Source: Prunella strophiata
Lineage: Eukaryota; Chordata; Aves; Passeriformes; Prunellidae
DNA length: 64,000 nt
Assembly (NCBI GenBank): GCA_036583965.1
Contig: JAZBQD010000013.1
Span: 13,292,618 to 13,356,617 of the forward strand
Reading direction: 5' to 3'
Of this stretch, positions 1 to 13,600 are shown piece after piece (position 1 is the first letter of the stretch; each line of letters opens with the position of its first letter). The notes under the pieces are model-generated. The model searched no databases. It saw only the letters and a list, made by a program, of their open reading frames with translations, and was not told where the DNA came from. Position numbers and translations under genes: made by a program.

Positions 1-3000
1 GCAAAGATAAATAGTGCTGCCTGCTGATTTAAAGTGGTTGGGAGCCCCGTGGACTGCTTCAAAGTACTGTTTCCAAAATAAATGCAAAAAATAATATGTA
101 GGGTCTAAAATCTTTCTAAATTGCTTGTAAGAAAGCAAACAATGCAGCACATCCCTTTTATTCCTGGCCAAACAGCAGCAAAGCTGCTAACAGCACAGCT
201 TGTGCAACCAGCAATTTTTTAAAATTAGACTTAGATTTAAGGAAAGACAGGAAAAACAAAGCACACTACTGGGCACTCTGTGCAGTGAAAACAAAGTGCC
301 ATCTGCCCCATTTCACAGGTGAAAAACATATTCTGAAACAGCCACCCCAGCACAACCAGCATGGAGCCAGGCTGCTGTTGGACAGCCCCAGAGAACCCTG
401 CAGCCCACCAGAGGAGAGCACTGATGGATTACCCAGCCCTCTCCTGCAGATGGAGCAGGAAAGAGAACAGAATAACAAAACATTGCCAAAGAGCTGTAGG
501 ACCCTTCTCTCTGTGTTTATGTGTACATATACACATTCCTGCTGAGAGGGAAAGCAACAAGTGGGGGAATTCTTATGATTCACTTGAACTGGCTGAAAAC
601 ATTGAGCACAGAAAAAGGAAGAAAAAACAGGTGAATTGTGCACCATGAGTCTTCCAAAAAGTTGCAGAAATAGGAACAGATCTTTATATTGTCTATATAG
701 ACCAAGAAGCAATGGGGTTGGTCAAACCAGTTCTTTGGTTTTATCTGAAAAGCAGTGCCTGGTACAGGGCCTCTTGTTTTGAGGTCACACAATAAGGCAG
801 TTTTTTAAGGGATGCAGATACTCCTTCAAAGCCATGACCTGGCCAGTGACATTTCCACAAGACTTGAAAGGAGGGATGTTGCTAGCAATCACAACTACAG
901 GAATTTTGACTCCTCCAGCAGCCACCACCCCAACTCCCTCAGCTGCCTGATGGACAAGGAGTGTGCATCTTAAAGCAAGTGCTTCTAGCTAAGCCTAAAA
1001 TGTATCAGCAACCACAGAGAACATCAAGAACCTCCAAAAATGTTCCTGTCCTCTGCTGAAGGGACTGAACCCAACAAAGGCTCTGAGAGCCCAGTGCCCC
1101 ACACTGAACCTGCCCTTCCAGACCTCCACGGTGGCACCTGGGAACTCCCAGCACTCCTGCTGAACGGAAGTGACCTGAAAAATACTCTTTACTACGAAGT
1201 TGCTTTCAGAGTCCAGCAGCAGGACAGGTCTGAGGCGTTTCCAAGTCACATCCTGATGCAGAATGAGGCGGCAGCAGCGCCGAGAGCGGAAGGAACACTG
1301 CTCCACTGCACTAACGAAGAGCCATCAGCAAAAATGAGCTAGCTCTGTTCCCTAGCAACTTCTCACAGCTGCAGATAAAATCATCTTCTGGACATCACAG
1401 AAACTGTGAATGCTTAGTTCTCTTTCACAGGAATTCTCTCATCCATTGCTGTGTGCAGCTCCCTGCAGGAGGTGCCACAGGAGCCACTGACAGCAATTGG
1501 ACCGTTAGATTAGCTTGGCCAAACCAAAACCCAGGGATCCATGTGTGCTGTGCCTGTCCTTCACTCAATGACATGCATGTCAGATGTTCAGAGAACAGCA
1601 GCTGAGGGACAGAAATCCACGGAACAGTCTTTGCTGCAAAAATCCTGAGCCTGAAAAGCCTTTTCTGCAAAGACCTTTCCTCCCTCCTGGGAGCAGCTCC
1701 ACTGATTCCTGATGACATTACTCAAGGTTTACAGCACCAGGGCTACAGTAAAGAGAAAGGAAGGAACTGTATAAATAAAGGGTGCAGATTCTTCAATGGA
1801 GGAAAAAAGCCTGCATTGCTCCAAAGAGTTGCTGTTGGCATAAAATAGATATTCACTGAGTAATTCAAATAGGAATTTTTGTTATATACATAAAATCCAG
1901 GCTGAACACTATAGCTCTGATAGTGCCACATTTAACCACCTTTCTGTCATCTGCACGAGTGGCCACCAAAGCAACATTTGCTAAATAGAAGCAAGGAGTT
2001 CTGCTGCAGGCAAAGCCTAACAGCTCAATGAAGCCACTGATGCAGAAGGGAGTTCAATTAATACAAAAATGACACTGCTCAAAATTCTCCTGTGCCCTCA
2101 ATGTAGGGTACACACAGTGCTGTCAGGATCCAGCTGCAGCAGTTAACTCCAGTGCATGCCAGAGCACAGTTATGGTTATGTTTTCATCTTGAAGAGCCAT
2201 AGGAAAAGGCTTGGCTGATCCAAACAAGCAGAAGAGATCTCTTGGAGTAACACAAAAACCTCCCTGTTGATTGCTGTCCAAGACAGAGCTACTGTGCAGG
2301 AGCACAAAGGCAGCTGGTAATCCTCTCCACATATAAATCCTGAAAAGATAGTAACTGCATCTCTCAGCCTCACACTTCATGCATATCCTTGGACTCCTTT
2401 ATTCTATTTGTGCATCTCAGTGTAAGAGAGATGAGGAGGAGTGAGAGGCTTCTTGTCCCAGCACAGTTGTTCTAAGGAGCCTTCTGTGGGATTGGAATGG
2501 GTGAGAACCCCCACTGTCCTTCATCAGTGCTCAGAGTTAAACACCATGAAACAGAATATGGGAACTCAAAACATGGACTGAGCAAGAATTCAACTGCACA
2601 TGAATTTTTCTGCTCTTTTGTATTAAAACCTTGTAGCCTTGGACACCAGGTTTAGTGCATCGAAATTTTAGGCACCAATTTACTCTATTGAAAATAAGAG
2701 AGTTTTAAAAGTTTTAATGAGCAGACATGCAGGAATGTTACTTGTGGCAAGGACTGACATTTTTTACTCCTACAGCAAAAGCCCAGTAGCCAAAAACATT
2801 AACACTCTTAATTTAATTTGCTACTTTTTAAAATTCTCCAGGAAGAAGTGACCACTAGACAGCTGCTTTAGAAAGGAAAAAGGTTGCATTCCTGGCTTGC
2901 AGCTCCTAGGACAAAACCCACTAGAGAATAAAAGCTGTTTTAGCAGGCAATGAAACCACACCACAATGGCTGGATGATGAAGTGATGAAACATGAGGCTG

Positions 3001-6000
3001 AAGAAACCACAACAGAGAGAGAAAAACTGCAGAAAAGGAGCCCAGGAAAATAACTTAAATCATAAATTTATCAAACGCTGCCTCTCCCCTTGCTGTTTTA
3101 AACTCCAAGGACTGTGAGCCAGTTTCAGGTGTCACCCATTAAACCCCCACTTTCCCAAATGAGATGCCAGTAGCACAGAGGCCTCCAACACCTGCAGCCT
3201 CCTTTCTGAGCCATGGTCTGGCTGAGGGTTTGTCTTCACAGCCCCAGCTCTGGCCATTCAGCCTGCTCTGCTCTCATCAGCCACTGCAGCAGCCCCAGCC
3301 TCCTCTGTGACCCAGTGCCACCTCAGGCTGGCACAAACCAACCTGGGATTTTGATATCTGGCTTAAAACTCAAGATATTGAAAAATCTACAAAACTAGTG
3401 GAGCTTTGTAACAGGACAGACAGAAAATAGCACTGTGCTGATGTGGCTACCTAACAGCACTCTCACCTCTTCGACTGTTCGAGTGGGTTTGGGGTTTTTT
3501 AGGAGTTTAAGACAGGGGAAGGGCAGATATCTGCTTCACAAAGAACTTTCTCCCAGCTGTAGCTAGGAGTTTCTCCTGCACAAACGTGCACACAGTGCTA
3601 TTGCTCTGAAAATCACTGTTTTGTTCCCAAATTGCAGAGAGGCAAAGGATGAATCAACAAACAGGGCAGTGAAGAATTCAGCTCACAGTGAAATGAGCAC
3701 TTTGGAGTGTTTTGCACCCTGATTCTTTCCAGGGAGCTCCCTTTGAAGCCCCGTTCCAAGCCCACACCAAAGGTGGCTCTGAGGCCTTTGAACAACAGCA
3801 GCCCCAGCTCGAGGCACTTTAGAGAGACACTAATTAAACTAATAGCCCCTGTCATCACAGCCCCACCGCCTGCACACTGCTGGGGACATGACACACGTGC
3901 TCCCAGCAAAGAGCAAAACCAGCCACAAACACAAGCAGCCCTGGAAGGGGCTGGGGGAGGGACTGACAACTCGGTGGAGTGTTGAAATCTAGATTTAAAT
4001 CTATTCTTCATCAGTGTGCTGGGCTGGGGAGAGAGCCCCGAGCCTGGGGACCCCGAGGTGACAGTGCAGAGATGCACAAGGTGAAATGTGTGCAGAGTGG
4101 GGCTGGGGGAACAAAGATGTTCAAGCACAGGCTGCTCTAAGCCGGAAAAAGCAAGCGTCAGTCTCCTCTGTGTGGCTACAAAGGTTCTCTTGGAACTTCA
4201 TCAGGAAATACAGAAAACACAGAGTAATAAATGTTACTCAAAACCCCCACCTTTCTTGCTGGCTTTAGTGCTGGCTGCTGATAAGAGACTGATGAAATAC
4301 CTCTAGCTTGCTGTCAATGTATTGCTTTCACTTAAGAGAGAGAAAACAAATGTATTAAAAAGGAAAGATGCCAGGGATAAATATTTTAGTAATCTCCATC
4401 ACAAACCTGTCGTATTACAAGGATTACAGTCCATTAGGATTGTATCAAATCCATAGCAAAGCCTGTAATTCAGCCCTATCTCAGTGACAAAAACCCCCTA
4501 ATGTGTTTTAGGAATCCCTGTTTGCTCATACTGGAAACATCTTTGAGCACTACTTGTTCTAACAGGGCTAATTTGGGGAAAACCAGCTTAAATCCAGCAA
4601 AGTGCCACTGAAGTCTCATCCTGCTCTGTTCAGTCCGTGGGGCTGGGCTGGGGAGTGTGGGAGCAGCTTCCTTTGGAGAGGCTCTTCCTGCCACCTCACC
4701 CTCTGTGTTTTGGGAGCAGAGGCTGGGGCTGCCACGGGCACACTGGCACACCTGGCACACCTGTGCCACGCCAGCACCATCCCCTGCACAGGGCAGAGCC
4801 GCCAAGGGTGAGCTGCAACAGCACCAGGGCTGGAGGTACCAAGGGCAATAAATCAGCCCCAAGGTTTTCTGCTAAATAAAGACATTTTTCCTCTTCCAAA
4901 AATATCTGCCTGGTAGTCTGGGAGTGACTGCTAGAGGAGATTTACTAAAATGATACACACTGAAAAAGAAAAGTAGAAAAAAATAAATCTGACAGGCCTT
5001 CCTGAAGGCTAATTTGAAGACCTTCCCTCTAGGAAGCTGAGTTTCTGACAGAGCCATCACTGCTCATGTGTATGTTCTGCTGCAGCACAGGGGCTGCACT
5101 AATTAACTTTCATTCCACCTGCCCAGGAAATCCACTCTGAAGGGAGGAGAAGCCATGGACAGCACTGGAGAACCCAAGAGCAGGCAGGGCTGCTAGGAAA
5201 TCCTGCCTGGACCAGCAGCCAGGCAGCAGCTCTGTGGGTGCAGCTGGAGTGAATTACCTGATGTCAAATGTTCATTAGGTTTGTCCTTGAAGCAAAGTTA
5301 GACTGACATGTGGAAAGTGGGTCACTGGGTGTGCTGCTCCTTATCAGAGGCATTATCATATTTGGTTATGCACTGACTGATCAGTGCCATGGCACTGCCT
5401 TGGGATGTGCTCAGAACAGGGAATTAATTAAAACTGAAGCTGCTACTGATAGTGGTGATGCAGGAAAAGACTATTACCTGCTGAAAACCAAAGATGGCTA
5501 AATGCAACATTAGACAAAACTCAAATTTATAGCAAAATATCACTTAAAGTAACAGAATGCAATTTAAATAAGATTTTAGCTCATTATTTCAATAATTCAT
5601 ATGTCTTTTTCAAAGTCAAAAAGAAATCTGGTCTTCAAAATGTTATTTGCAGCACATACTCAAACTAATGATAATACAGCAATATGAGAGAGTCACATTT
5701 CCAAATGTTCATTCACTTCCCAACACAGCTGCAAAGTGTGCCTGTTTAGTCCATGATATAATAGGATATTTTGGTTCCGAATAATTGGACTTGAGCAAAC
5801 AACAGAGTCAGAAGGGGAAAAAAAAGGGACTTAGAATTCAGAATTTCCTCAATTTTACCCATGCTCAGAGACTGAGGACATGAACTCCATGTGGATTTTA
5901 AAAAGCTCTTCTGCACGCCCTCTCCAAATTACTGTGTCTATGCAAATTGCCAGTTCTCATCTGCACTGTCTGATTTGAATGAAATTGGGTATAAGTCAGA

Positions 6001-9000
6001 TCAGAATTAATTCCAGCAAGAGACTTTAAATGTTCTTGCAAGTTTCATGTTCTGTGAAGTCACTTTGAAAGCAAAGATGCTGCAGGTCCCATCAGGCTCC
6101 TGCACTTCCAAAGGTCCCAGATGAGGCTGCTCCAAGCCAATGGTTCCAGGGAGAGCTCATCAGCCTGGGGAGGGTGTTTGAGAGCTGCTGGAATTCCTGC
6201 ACTCACACCTCTGCCCCTGGAGCCCTCACCCTGCTCTCCTGACACTGTTGGACTTTTTGGTGGCACCATGGCAGAGAGCTCCGCCTCAGCTGGGACAGAA
6301 GGAGGAGAGAAAATGAGCTCTGCTGTCCTCAATCTGCCACGTTCCTGTAACAACACCATTGCTCACTTTTGGGAGAGAAAGAGAGAACTGGGATCACTTC
6401 GCCATATCCTGTGCCATGCCAAGCAAGTGACAGTGACAGGGATGAAAAGCAGGGTGCCAGCAAGGCTCTGAGGAAAAGGGCACTTCTGTGCTGCTTCTTG
6501 AAAAGAAATATTTACAGAAAGAAGAAATGATCTGTACCATCCTGGAAAAGCAATGCCAAAAGGTCTGGCAGAGGCCATGCCCAGAAACAGAGACTGGCCA
6601 CCTGCAGGTCTCTTGCCCTGGCACACAGAAGCCTTGGATTAGATGGAAGCCCTGCTCCCATCAGGTTTATTCAGTTTTATACCAACCCTCAAGTTCTGTA
6701 ATGCACTCCTTCATAGGTTTCCAGGGACTATGCAAATCCCATTTCCCTAAACAGAAAACTCCTACTTTTGTATGTTCTTCCCTGCCCAGAAATTTGCAAG
6801 CCTCATTCTCATTTCTGTCCCTGAAGAGCTCCCCAGTCTATCTCCAGTCCTTGATCATCATTTGTCTCCTTTCCTGGTCTTTTCCTCTCAGCAGTCACAC
6901 AATAAAGACATATTTATTTATAATTCGAGGCACTTTCTCAGTCCATTAATTTCTATCAGAAATTTTGGCTGTTGCCATTGACACAAATGGGAGCTTCTTC
7001 AAACATCTGTGAGCTGATGTGAAAGCAGCACCTCCCAAAATGAGCTCCAGGACTGGCAGAACAGAACTGGAGAGCACTGGATTGCAAAGCTGCCACTGCT
7101 GTTGCTGGGAACTTTCCCAGGATTTCACTCAGGATAGCTCAGGTTCATTGCACAGAAGTTGATTTTGAGACACTGACGAATGTTGCAAAGCTGTGTTAAA
7201 CCATGTGGCTTTGCCCAGCAAGATGTGATTGGAAATCAAAGGGTGTAATATACATATTTGCTCCTGGTCTGCACAATAAATTATTTATTATGTCTATTTC
7301 TCAGTTCAGGATTCCTAGACAGGTAGTTAAAAAATATGTGAAATGATTTATTCAAGGTTGGGAACACTTTCAGCATCCATAAGAGATCTCAAAATAAGCC
7401 ATATTACTTCCAGAACGTACTTTGTTTTCATAAAGCTTCTGAACAATTTAATAAATCTTCTCAGAACCAAAGGTTCATAATTGATCTTATAAATTTCCTA
7501 TAGAAACAAGAGGCACCCTGTATTTTTAAACCCTGAGAGGCACCACATCTATTAGCTTTCCTGAAGGAATACAGCTCCCCAAAGTCCTCTCAAGAAAACA
7601 AAAACTCTGCACTGTGATTTGCTTTAGCTGAGCTCCCGTGCCACACACAGATGTGTCCCTGTCACTGCTGCAGCTCCCTCTCCCAGGCAGATCTGTCTCT
7701 CCCCAGCCAGGAGCTCTTGGGGGCTTTGCATTCACTGAAGGAGTCCCTGGGCTGTCTGCAGTTGGCACAGCAGAGAAAAGGACTGTTCTAACACTATTGT
7801 CCAACCCCACCTGCATTGTTTCCAGATCATTAAAAATAGGACTTTGCCATGTAGTTACTAATTAGTGCTTACTGAAGATAAGTACAACTTCTGACAGTGC
7901 AAGGTAGTTCATAATTTACATAAGATAAAAGCAGGGAGTACTCAGCATACACAAAGGAACAGAGAGGAGATGGCACTATCTATTATGGATAAGCATTTTG
8001 TTGTTCTGAAATTATTGTCACTTTACCAAATTAATCTTTCCCTTTATAAACCTATTTTTAAATTCCCTATCACTAAGTAGAACTCCTTTAGACTTGAGTT
8101 GTGCTTCAAAGCCACCGTGTATTAATATCAGAATACAAACAGCAGCTATGTGACTAATTTAATTCTGACACATAAGTAGAAGGTTTTGGGGATTCCAAGG
8201 ATCTCTGGTATGGTATTTATTTGTGCTGCTGTAATGTGTTTGATGAACTCAGGCCCCACTTAGCCTGATTTGTTGTTGAGGTTTATATTGCAGACTCTAA
8301 TTCTGAAGAAGAGTGCTATAGTCAATAACATTTTCCAAGTTGTGTCTGTCAAACAGCAGGGTACACATTCATACACTTTTCTAAATGATTGAAATATTTG
8401 AAAGTATTTCTCATTTAAAAAAGATGTATTGACATACTGAGAGGGAAAGCCTGTGTCTCCAGTTCCTCACTGCCTGCAAACGCTGGCTCTGCCAGCAGAG
8501 CAGTCAGCTCGTGACCCTTTCACTGCAACCATTCATCACCAGAGTCCCCACGAGAACCCCAGTCCCAGCTCTGCAGCCTCCACCCGAGATTTACCTTCCC
8601 CACAACCCAGTCCAGGAGCCCCTCAACCCCGAGAGAACGCAGCACCAAAACCAGCTGGGTCTGGCTGCAAAGTCAGGAGGTGCTGCAAAACACTGAAAGC
8701 ATCAGCCATGAACTAGAAAGGAAAAATGAAAATCCCCAAGCCCCAATCCAAAGCCAATGCACTCAGATGCCAACCCCATCAGATCCAGCTGGGTTCAGCT
8801 GCTCTCCCCTAATGGCTCCATTTGCAAGGTGTGCGTGGGTGACTGGCACACCACGAGGTGTCATTTTCTACCTGGCTGCAGCACCATTTCCCTCTCCCCA
8901 GTCTATATTAGGATCTCAGGCAATCACTTCTTTTGGCTTAATAGCTGCAGTTTTCAGCTCCAAAGGAATACAGAGCAATTCTGATATGTGCCGAAGCCCA

Positions 9001-9589
9001 ATTTACTGGGATTGAAATATATACACGTGTCTTCTCTCTCTGTTTATGTCTGGGTTTTGACTTCAAGCCCACCTTTCCCTATGAGCCACAAAGATTTACT
9101 GGTCACTTGCTGAGCTCTGTAGGGCAGCTGGCCAGGTTTTAATTCCCCCAATCAGCTGATAACATTCTCACAGATTAAACGATCGTGGCACTGGGACCCA
9201 GCCCGTTTATATGCTGGACAAACCAAAGAGAAGCCCAACATCTGAACTACTTGCTCCCCATTCATCCTGTAAGAAATATTGATTGCCAATAAGAGGGGGG
9301 AAAAAGAGATGGGTACATGAAACAATATTCTCTAAATCTCAACCCTTTAAACTGTAATTGTTGTGAAGGAAGGGCAATGCACTCTCAAGGATTTTGAATG
9401 CTGCCTTCCTCTGCAGCATCATTGGACAAATCTGACTGAAGGCCTGTTCTCTGAATACCCACGGGGCATGAATGGCCCAGCTGAGCTGAGTTTACAACAG
9501 CAATAAAGAACAGACTTCCAAACCGAGTGTGGACTGATGTATACAGCAGAGTGAAAAATAAACACACTAAAGCTGCTACATAATTCTGT

Positions 9590-9930
9590 CAAGCATATGG
9601 TTAAGTTGTGATTTTATTTAGAAAACAGATTGTAAGAGTGAAGTGATGACAGCTGAGTCTATATTGGTCAGTCATAAATAAGAGAATTCTAATAGAGCTG
9701 GGCCTGTTACTGATCACATGCTGCCACACAGATTTAGTGAGAGCTAATCACTTAGAAAATAGAGCTTTTAAAACACATTTTGCAGCTCATTTTCAACTTT
9801 ACATTGCTCAGTTGAAAAATCCTACGATTACTGCACCTAACTTTTAAGAGCGATGGGGGAGTTACATTTACGGGCTCAATTAGAGTTTGTAGCTCCTTTT
9901 AGGCCAAATGGCTCCGTCTGGCATTGCAGA
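9590..9930. other. Candidate conserved non-coding element
   Basis: This is an unusually complex AT-rich block free of simple repeats, with homeodomain-like cores (CTAATCA, CAATTAG) and retained CpGs in AT-rich surroundings (CTACGATTACTG, TACGGGCTCAATTAGAG). Such texture is common in conserved enhancers of neural genes. The call is impression only; no alignment was possible. Confidence 0.25.
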
Positions 9931-9931
9931 G

Positions 9932-9946
9932 CAGCAGCAGCAGCAG
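9932..9946 (+). repeat. (CAG)5 trinucleotide tract
   Basis: Five uninterrupted CAG units lie inside a longer GCAGCAG-rich string. The tract is short and not in a supported coding frame. It sits about 400 bp before the 50-bp minisatellite, at the start of a GC-rich block. Confidence 0.8.
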
Positions 9947-10322
9947 CCAGGGCTGCCAGAGGCACTCCCTGCCAGGCTGGCACTGCTGCCCTCCTCGGAC
10001 ACCCCTCCATGGCCAAACCCATGGCTCTGGCTCTTCATTGCTGTTTGCAAAGCCAGGGAGGAACGTCACACCTCTTACACTGTCCCTCAGCGCCAGGGAG
10101 GGGGCTGCAGTCCCCAGGAACGGCTACAAAACCAAAATGCAGCCTCTCTTGCCATGAACCCGACTGGAAGCCTTGGCTTTGGTGTCTGAGCAGCGCCAGA
10201 GCTGTCCCGGAGCTCGGGCAGGCTCAGGGTGTGCCCCAGGAATGTGCCCGAGCAGGAGCTGGTGACACCTGTGACCCCTGTGACACCAGAGCCAGCTGTG
10301 CCCGGGGTGAGCCCAGCCTGCC

Positions 10323-10655
10323 CTGCAGCCCCTGGAAGGACTGGCACAGCCTGAGCCCAGCCCTGCAGCCCCTGGAAGGACTGGCACTGGCACAGCCTGA
10401 GCCCAGCCCTGCAGCCCCTGGAAGGACTGGCACTGGCACAGCCTAGCCCCTCTCTGCCCTGCAGCCCCTGGAAGGACTGGCACTGGCACAGCCTGAGCCC
10501 AGCCAGCCCTGCAGCCCCTGGAAGGACTGGCACTGGCACAGCCTGAGCCCAGCCCGCCCTGCAGCCCCTGGAAGGACTGGCACTGGCACAGCCTGAGCCC
10601 AGCCTGCCCTGCAGCCCCTGGAAGGACTGGCACTGGCACAGCCTCCCTGAGCCCC
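10323..10655 (+). repeat. Minisatellite, about 50-bp unit, about seven copies
   Basis: Seven copies each begin with CTGCAGCCCCTGGAAGGACT. Starts fall at 10323, 10363, 10409, 10459, 10509, 10559 and 10609, giving unit lengths of 40, 46, 50, 50, 50 and 50 bp plus a partial last unit. The first two copies are shorter: the first lacks one GGCACT step of the GGCACTGGCACAG segment. Copies differ in the linker (GAGCCCAGCC, TAGCCCCTCTCTGCC, GAGCCCAGCCAGCC and similar). Open frames over it on both strands (proline-rich or PVPVLPGAAG-like peptides) simply translate the repeat and are not supported as protein. Confidence 0.95.
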
Positions 10656-13600
10656 TCTCTGCCCAGCCCCTCTCCAGCCCTGCTCTCAGGCCCTCAGCCC
10701 AGCAGAAAGCAGTTCATTATTCACACCCTCTTCAGAAGAACACATACGATTGGTAAGGTCCAAATCTCAGCTCTGCTGAAATATTTCAGCCCACGGAAGA
10801 GAAACAAAATCTCAAAAATCATTGGCACAACAGTGGCACTCCTAATGAAAACATGTGTGATGAAATACAACACAAACTGCTGTGTTTATTCCCAGCCCAG
10901 CTCAGGCCACTAGAGTTTATTGTTCCCAATGGCTTTAACGTGCTGCAGTTGGGGAGCAAGAGGCTCCACTCCTGCTTTGTCTGCTGTGTTTCCATTATCG
11001 TTTTTTATCTTTTATCATTGTTGTCAAATTTGAGAGTAAGGAACCTTGAGCTATGTTTCTTGTTTGCTTCTTTTCCGTACAAGAGGGGGCTTGCGAGGGT
11101 CAGAAGCTGCAGGCTGAATCCTTTCTATCAGCCACAAAGCCCTGTCTGCTCTGTCAACATTCCTGCCTGGGTGGCACACACAATACAAAAAGTCTGTCAC
11201 TGCTGCTACTACGTGTTGGATCAAAGGTGGATTAAATGCTAAATCTTGATTATTAACCTGGTATTCCAATTGGTACCACAGGGTACTGAAAATGGAACAG
11301 ATGCAATGAGGACATTGCATTTTTTGTTTGTTTCCACTGTAAGAGCAGGAGAAGCTGCACTGGAATCTGGCCCTGGCCCACACCAAGATCTCAGTGTGTG
11401 GTACTGCCTATTACTGAAACCATTATACACGAGGAGACAAACAACTGGTAATTACCAGGCTTTACATGCCCATTAGGTTAAGTATTCTTGAAAGTATATT
11501 CATCTACCATCACATTTGCATTCTGATAGCAGATGAGAGAAATTGGGTATTAAATCTATTGGCTCCCTCAGAGGGCAAACAGAGCAGAAGAGTCTATTAA
11601 ATCACAAAAGGAGAAAAAATTCCTTGCTGTTCTCTTGTATTGCCTGACCTATCTCCACAACCTGGCAGTGTGTTTGAGACAGCAAACGGGGCTGTGAGGC
11701 ATCCTGGAAGCACTGAAGGGAAATGAGCAACTCCTGCACACTGGGCAATTCAGCCTCACTTCTTGCTTCAGCTCATTTGACTACAAAATACAGTCAGATT
11801 TTTTGTAAAACATTATGAAACCTAAAGATAAAATCAATCTTGTAAGTGCAAAAGTCCTTTTTATCTACTTTTTCTGCCTTAGCATTTACTCAGTTTTAAG
11901 GAATACAAATCATCAGATAAGCCCATACTAATAATTTCTAGTTTTTCCAAAGCTTCCTGGCACATTTCGCAGCATAAAGTTCTCCAAAGAACATCTCTGA
12001 CTACTGAGATTTCTTGTCAGCACCTCTGTGAATGAATGCTACACTTCATCCATGCAGTTTGTTGGGTTTGGGTGTTTTTTCCAAGTGACACCCAGAGCCA
12101 TCAGGAGATGTCCCTGGCAGGGTTTCAGAGTTACTGGTCCCTGACTTTGGTGTGGTGTTGCAGCCACCCGTGGAAACAAACAGCACCAGTGATGAGCTGT
12201 GATCTGAAAGGCTTCCTGAGCCCTGCCCAGGGAGATGGCAGTCACCCCAACTGAGACAGTGCCAGTGATGCACGAAGGACTCGCATTCCACTGGAGATGT
12301 TCGTGTCAGGCTGGGATAAATGCCTCACCAGAGCAGAGAGCTTTGTTTCAGCTGAGCCATCTTTCCAGCTCAGCTTCTAGAAAAAGCCACATCTGCCACA
12401 CGGTGAAGATGAGAAGTCTGCCATAATTGAAAAAGATTTTGCCAATACTGTCTTAAGTAACAAATGTACAGTCAGTCTCTCGGTGCCTCTCAGAGAAATG
12501 AAAAAAGCACATTACAGCCAGTCAGTTTGTGTCTGACAAGGCCAGAGCAATCTCTGCCAAGTGCCATCCTTACAAGCTTTTCCTAAGACAATGGAGGAAG
12601 AAAAACAAACAAACATTGAGTCTATTCAGAGCAGTTATTCCAATAGTGCCTGGCTGGTCTGAAAGCACAAACAAAAACCTGAACACAGCCAGAGGGGGCA
12701 CAGAACATCACGATTATCTCCATGCTCAAATGCACTCATCCAAGTTCAGAGGCTGAAGTGAAAGACTGTCAGCTAGACAATGACTTAATAAATTGCTTGT
12801 GGCTTTGAGAAGGCACTGGAAGCATCCTGCACTACATCTACATGCACTTCTGGAAGAAATTCCAGAGGGACTGAGCCACTTGTTCAGAAGTGGCTGAGGA
12901 AAATTCAGGCTGTTCACAGTGGCCAGTGCTACAGCCAGTGACAGCAGCCCCCAGGCACAGACAGGGCCACACACGCCGGCCAGCTCTGCAGGTGGCACTG
13001 GCTGCTCCCTACAGGTGCATCAACACCTGGAAATCAACAGCTGTAAGAACTCTATCAGAGCCTGTTAGTGCTGAACTGGGCTGGTATTCTAACTCAAACT
13101 GATACATAGAGACAGAGCAAGAAGGAGAAGCACATGAAGTCCACTGCAGGTGGGCCCAGTGAAGGAGGAAGAGAGAGCTGCAAGCAGGCTGCTGTTCTGT
13201 GTGAACTTCCTTCCATGTGATCATTATTTACTGAGAACTGCCCTGCTCCTGTGTTCAAAGTGCCTGAGAACACTCAGTACAAAAGCTTTGGTAACTCATC
13301 CTCTCAAAATTGTTCTGAGCCACTGGAGTCATAATTACACTGTCATAATGAAGAGGGAAAAAACTCTTCTAACAAGTAAATTCTTGTTGTAAATTGCATT
13401 ATGAAAGCAGTAATTCCCTCTGAAGTAGGCATTATCATGTCTTACTGCCCACATCAGTTCATTATGGTGCCTCTGCTGTCCCAGAGGAGCCTTCTCTTGG
13501 TAAATGAATGTTTTGGGAGGATATTGCCAGCTCGGGACTTATTACTTAATTGAATATGGAAACATTTAGGCCATTAGCATACATTTAGAAGTGTCTTATT

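Larger units (their letters stand above)
1..10322. other. Intronic sequence, no gene recognised
   Basis: By position this lies downstream of the exon at 22690-23579 in the minus-strand gene, so it is inferred to be intron. Reading frames here are short, on both strands, and none shows a recognisable domain or a paired set of splice sites with homology. Composition alternates between AT-rich blocks (for example 5500-5800, 7240-7520, 7860-8440) and moderately GC-rich blocks (for example 4620-4850, 8450-8700). A short (CAG)5 lies at 9932-9946. The block at about 9590-9930 looks like a possible conserved non-coding element. Confidence 0.6.

Noticed and set aside
10087..10639. Repetitive proline/glycine-rich frames over the 50-bp minisatellite
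   Set aside because: Several frames on both strands are open at once, as expected from a GC-rich tandem repeat lacking stop codons.
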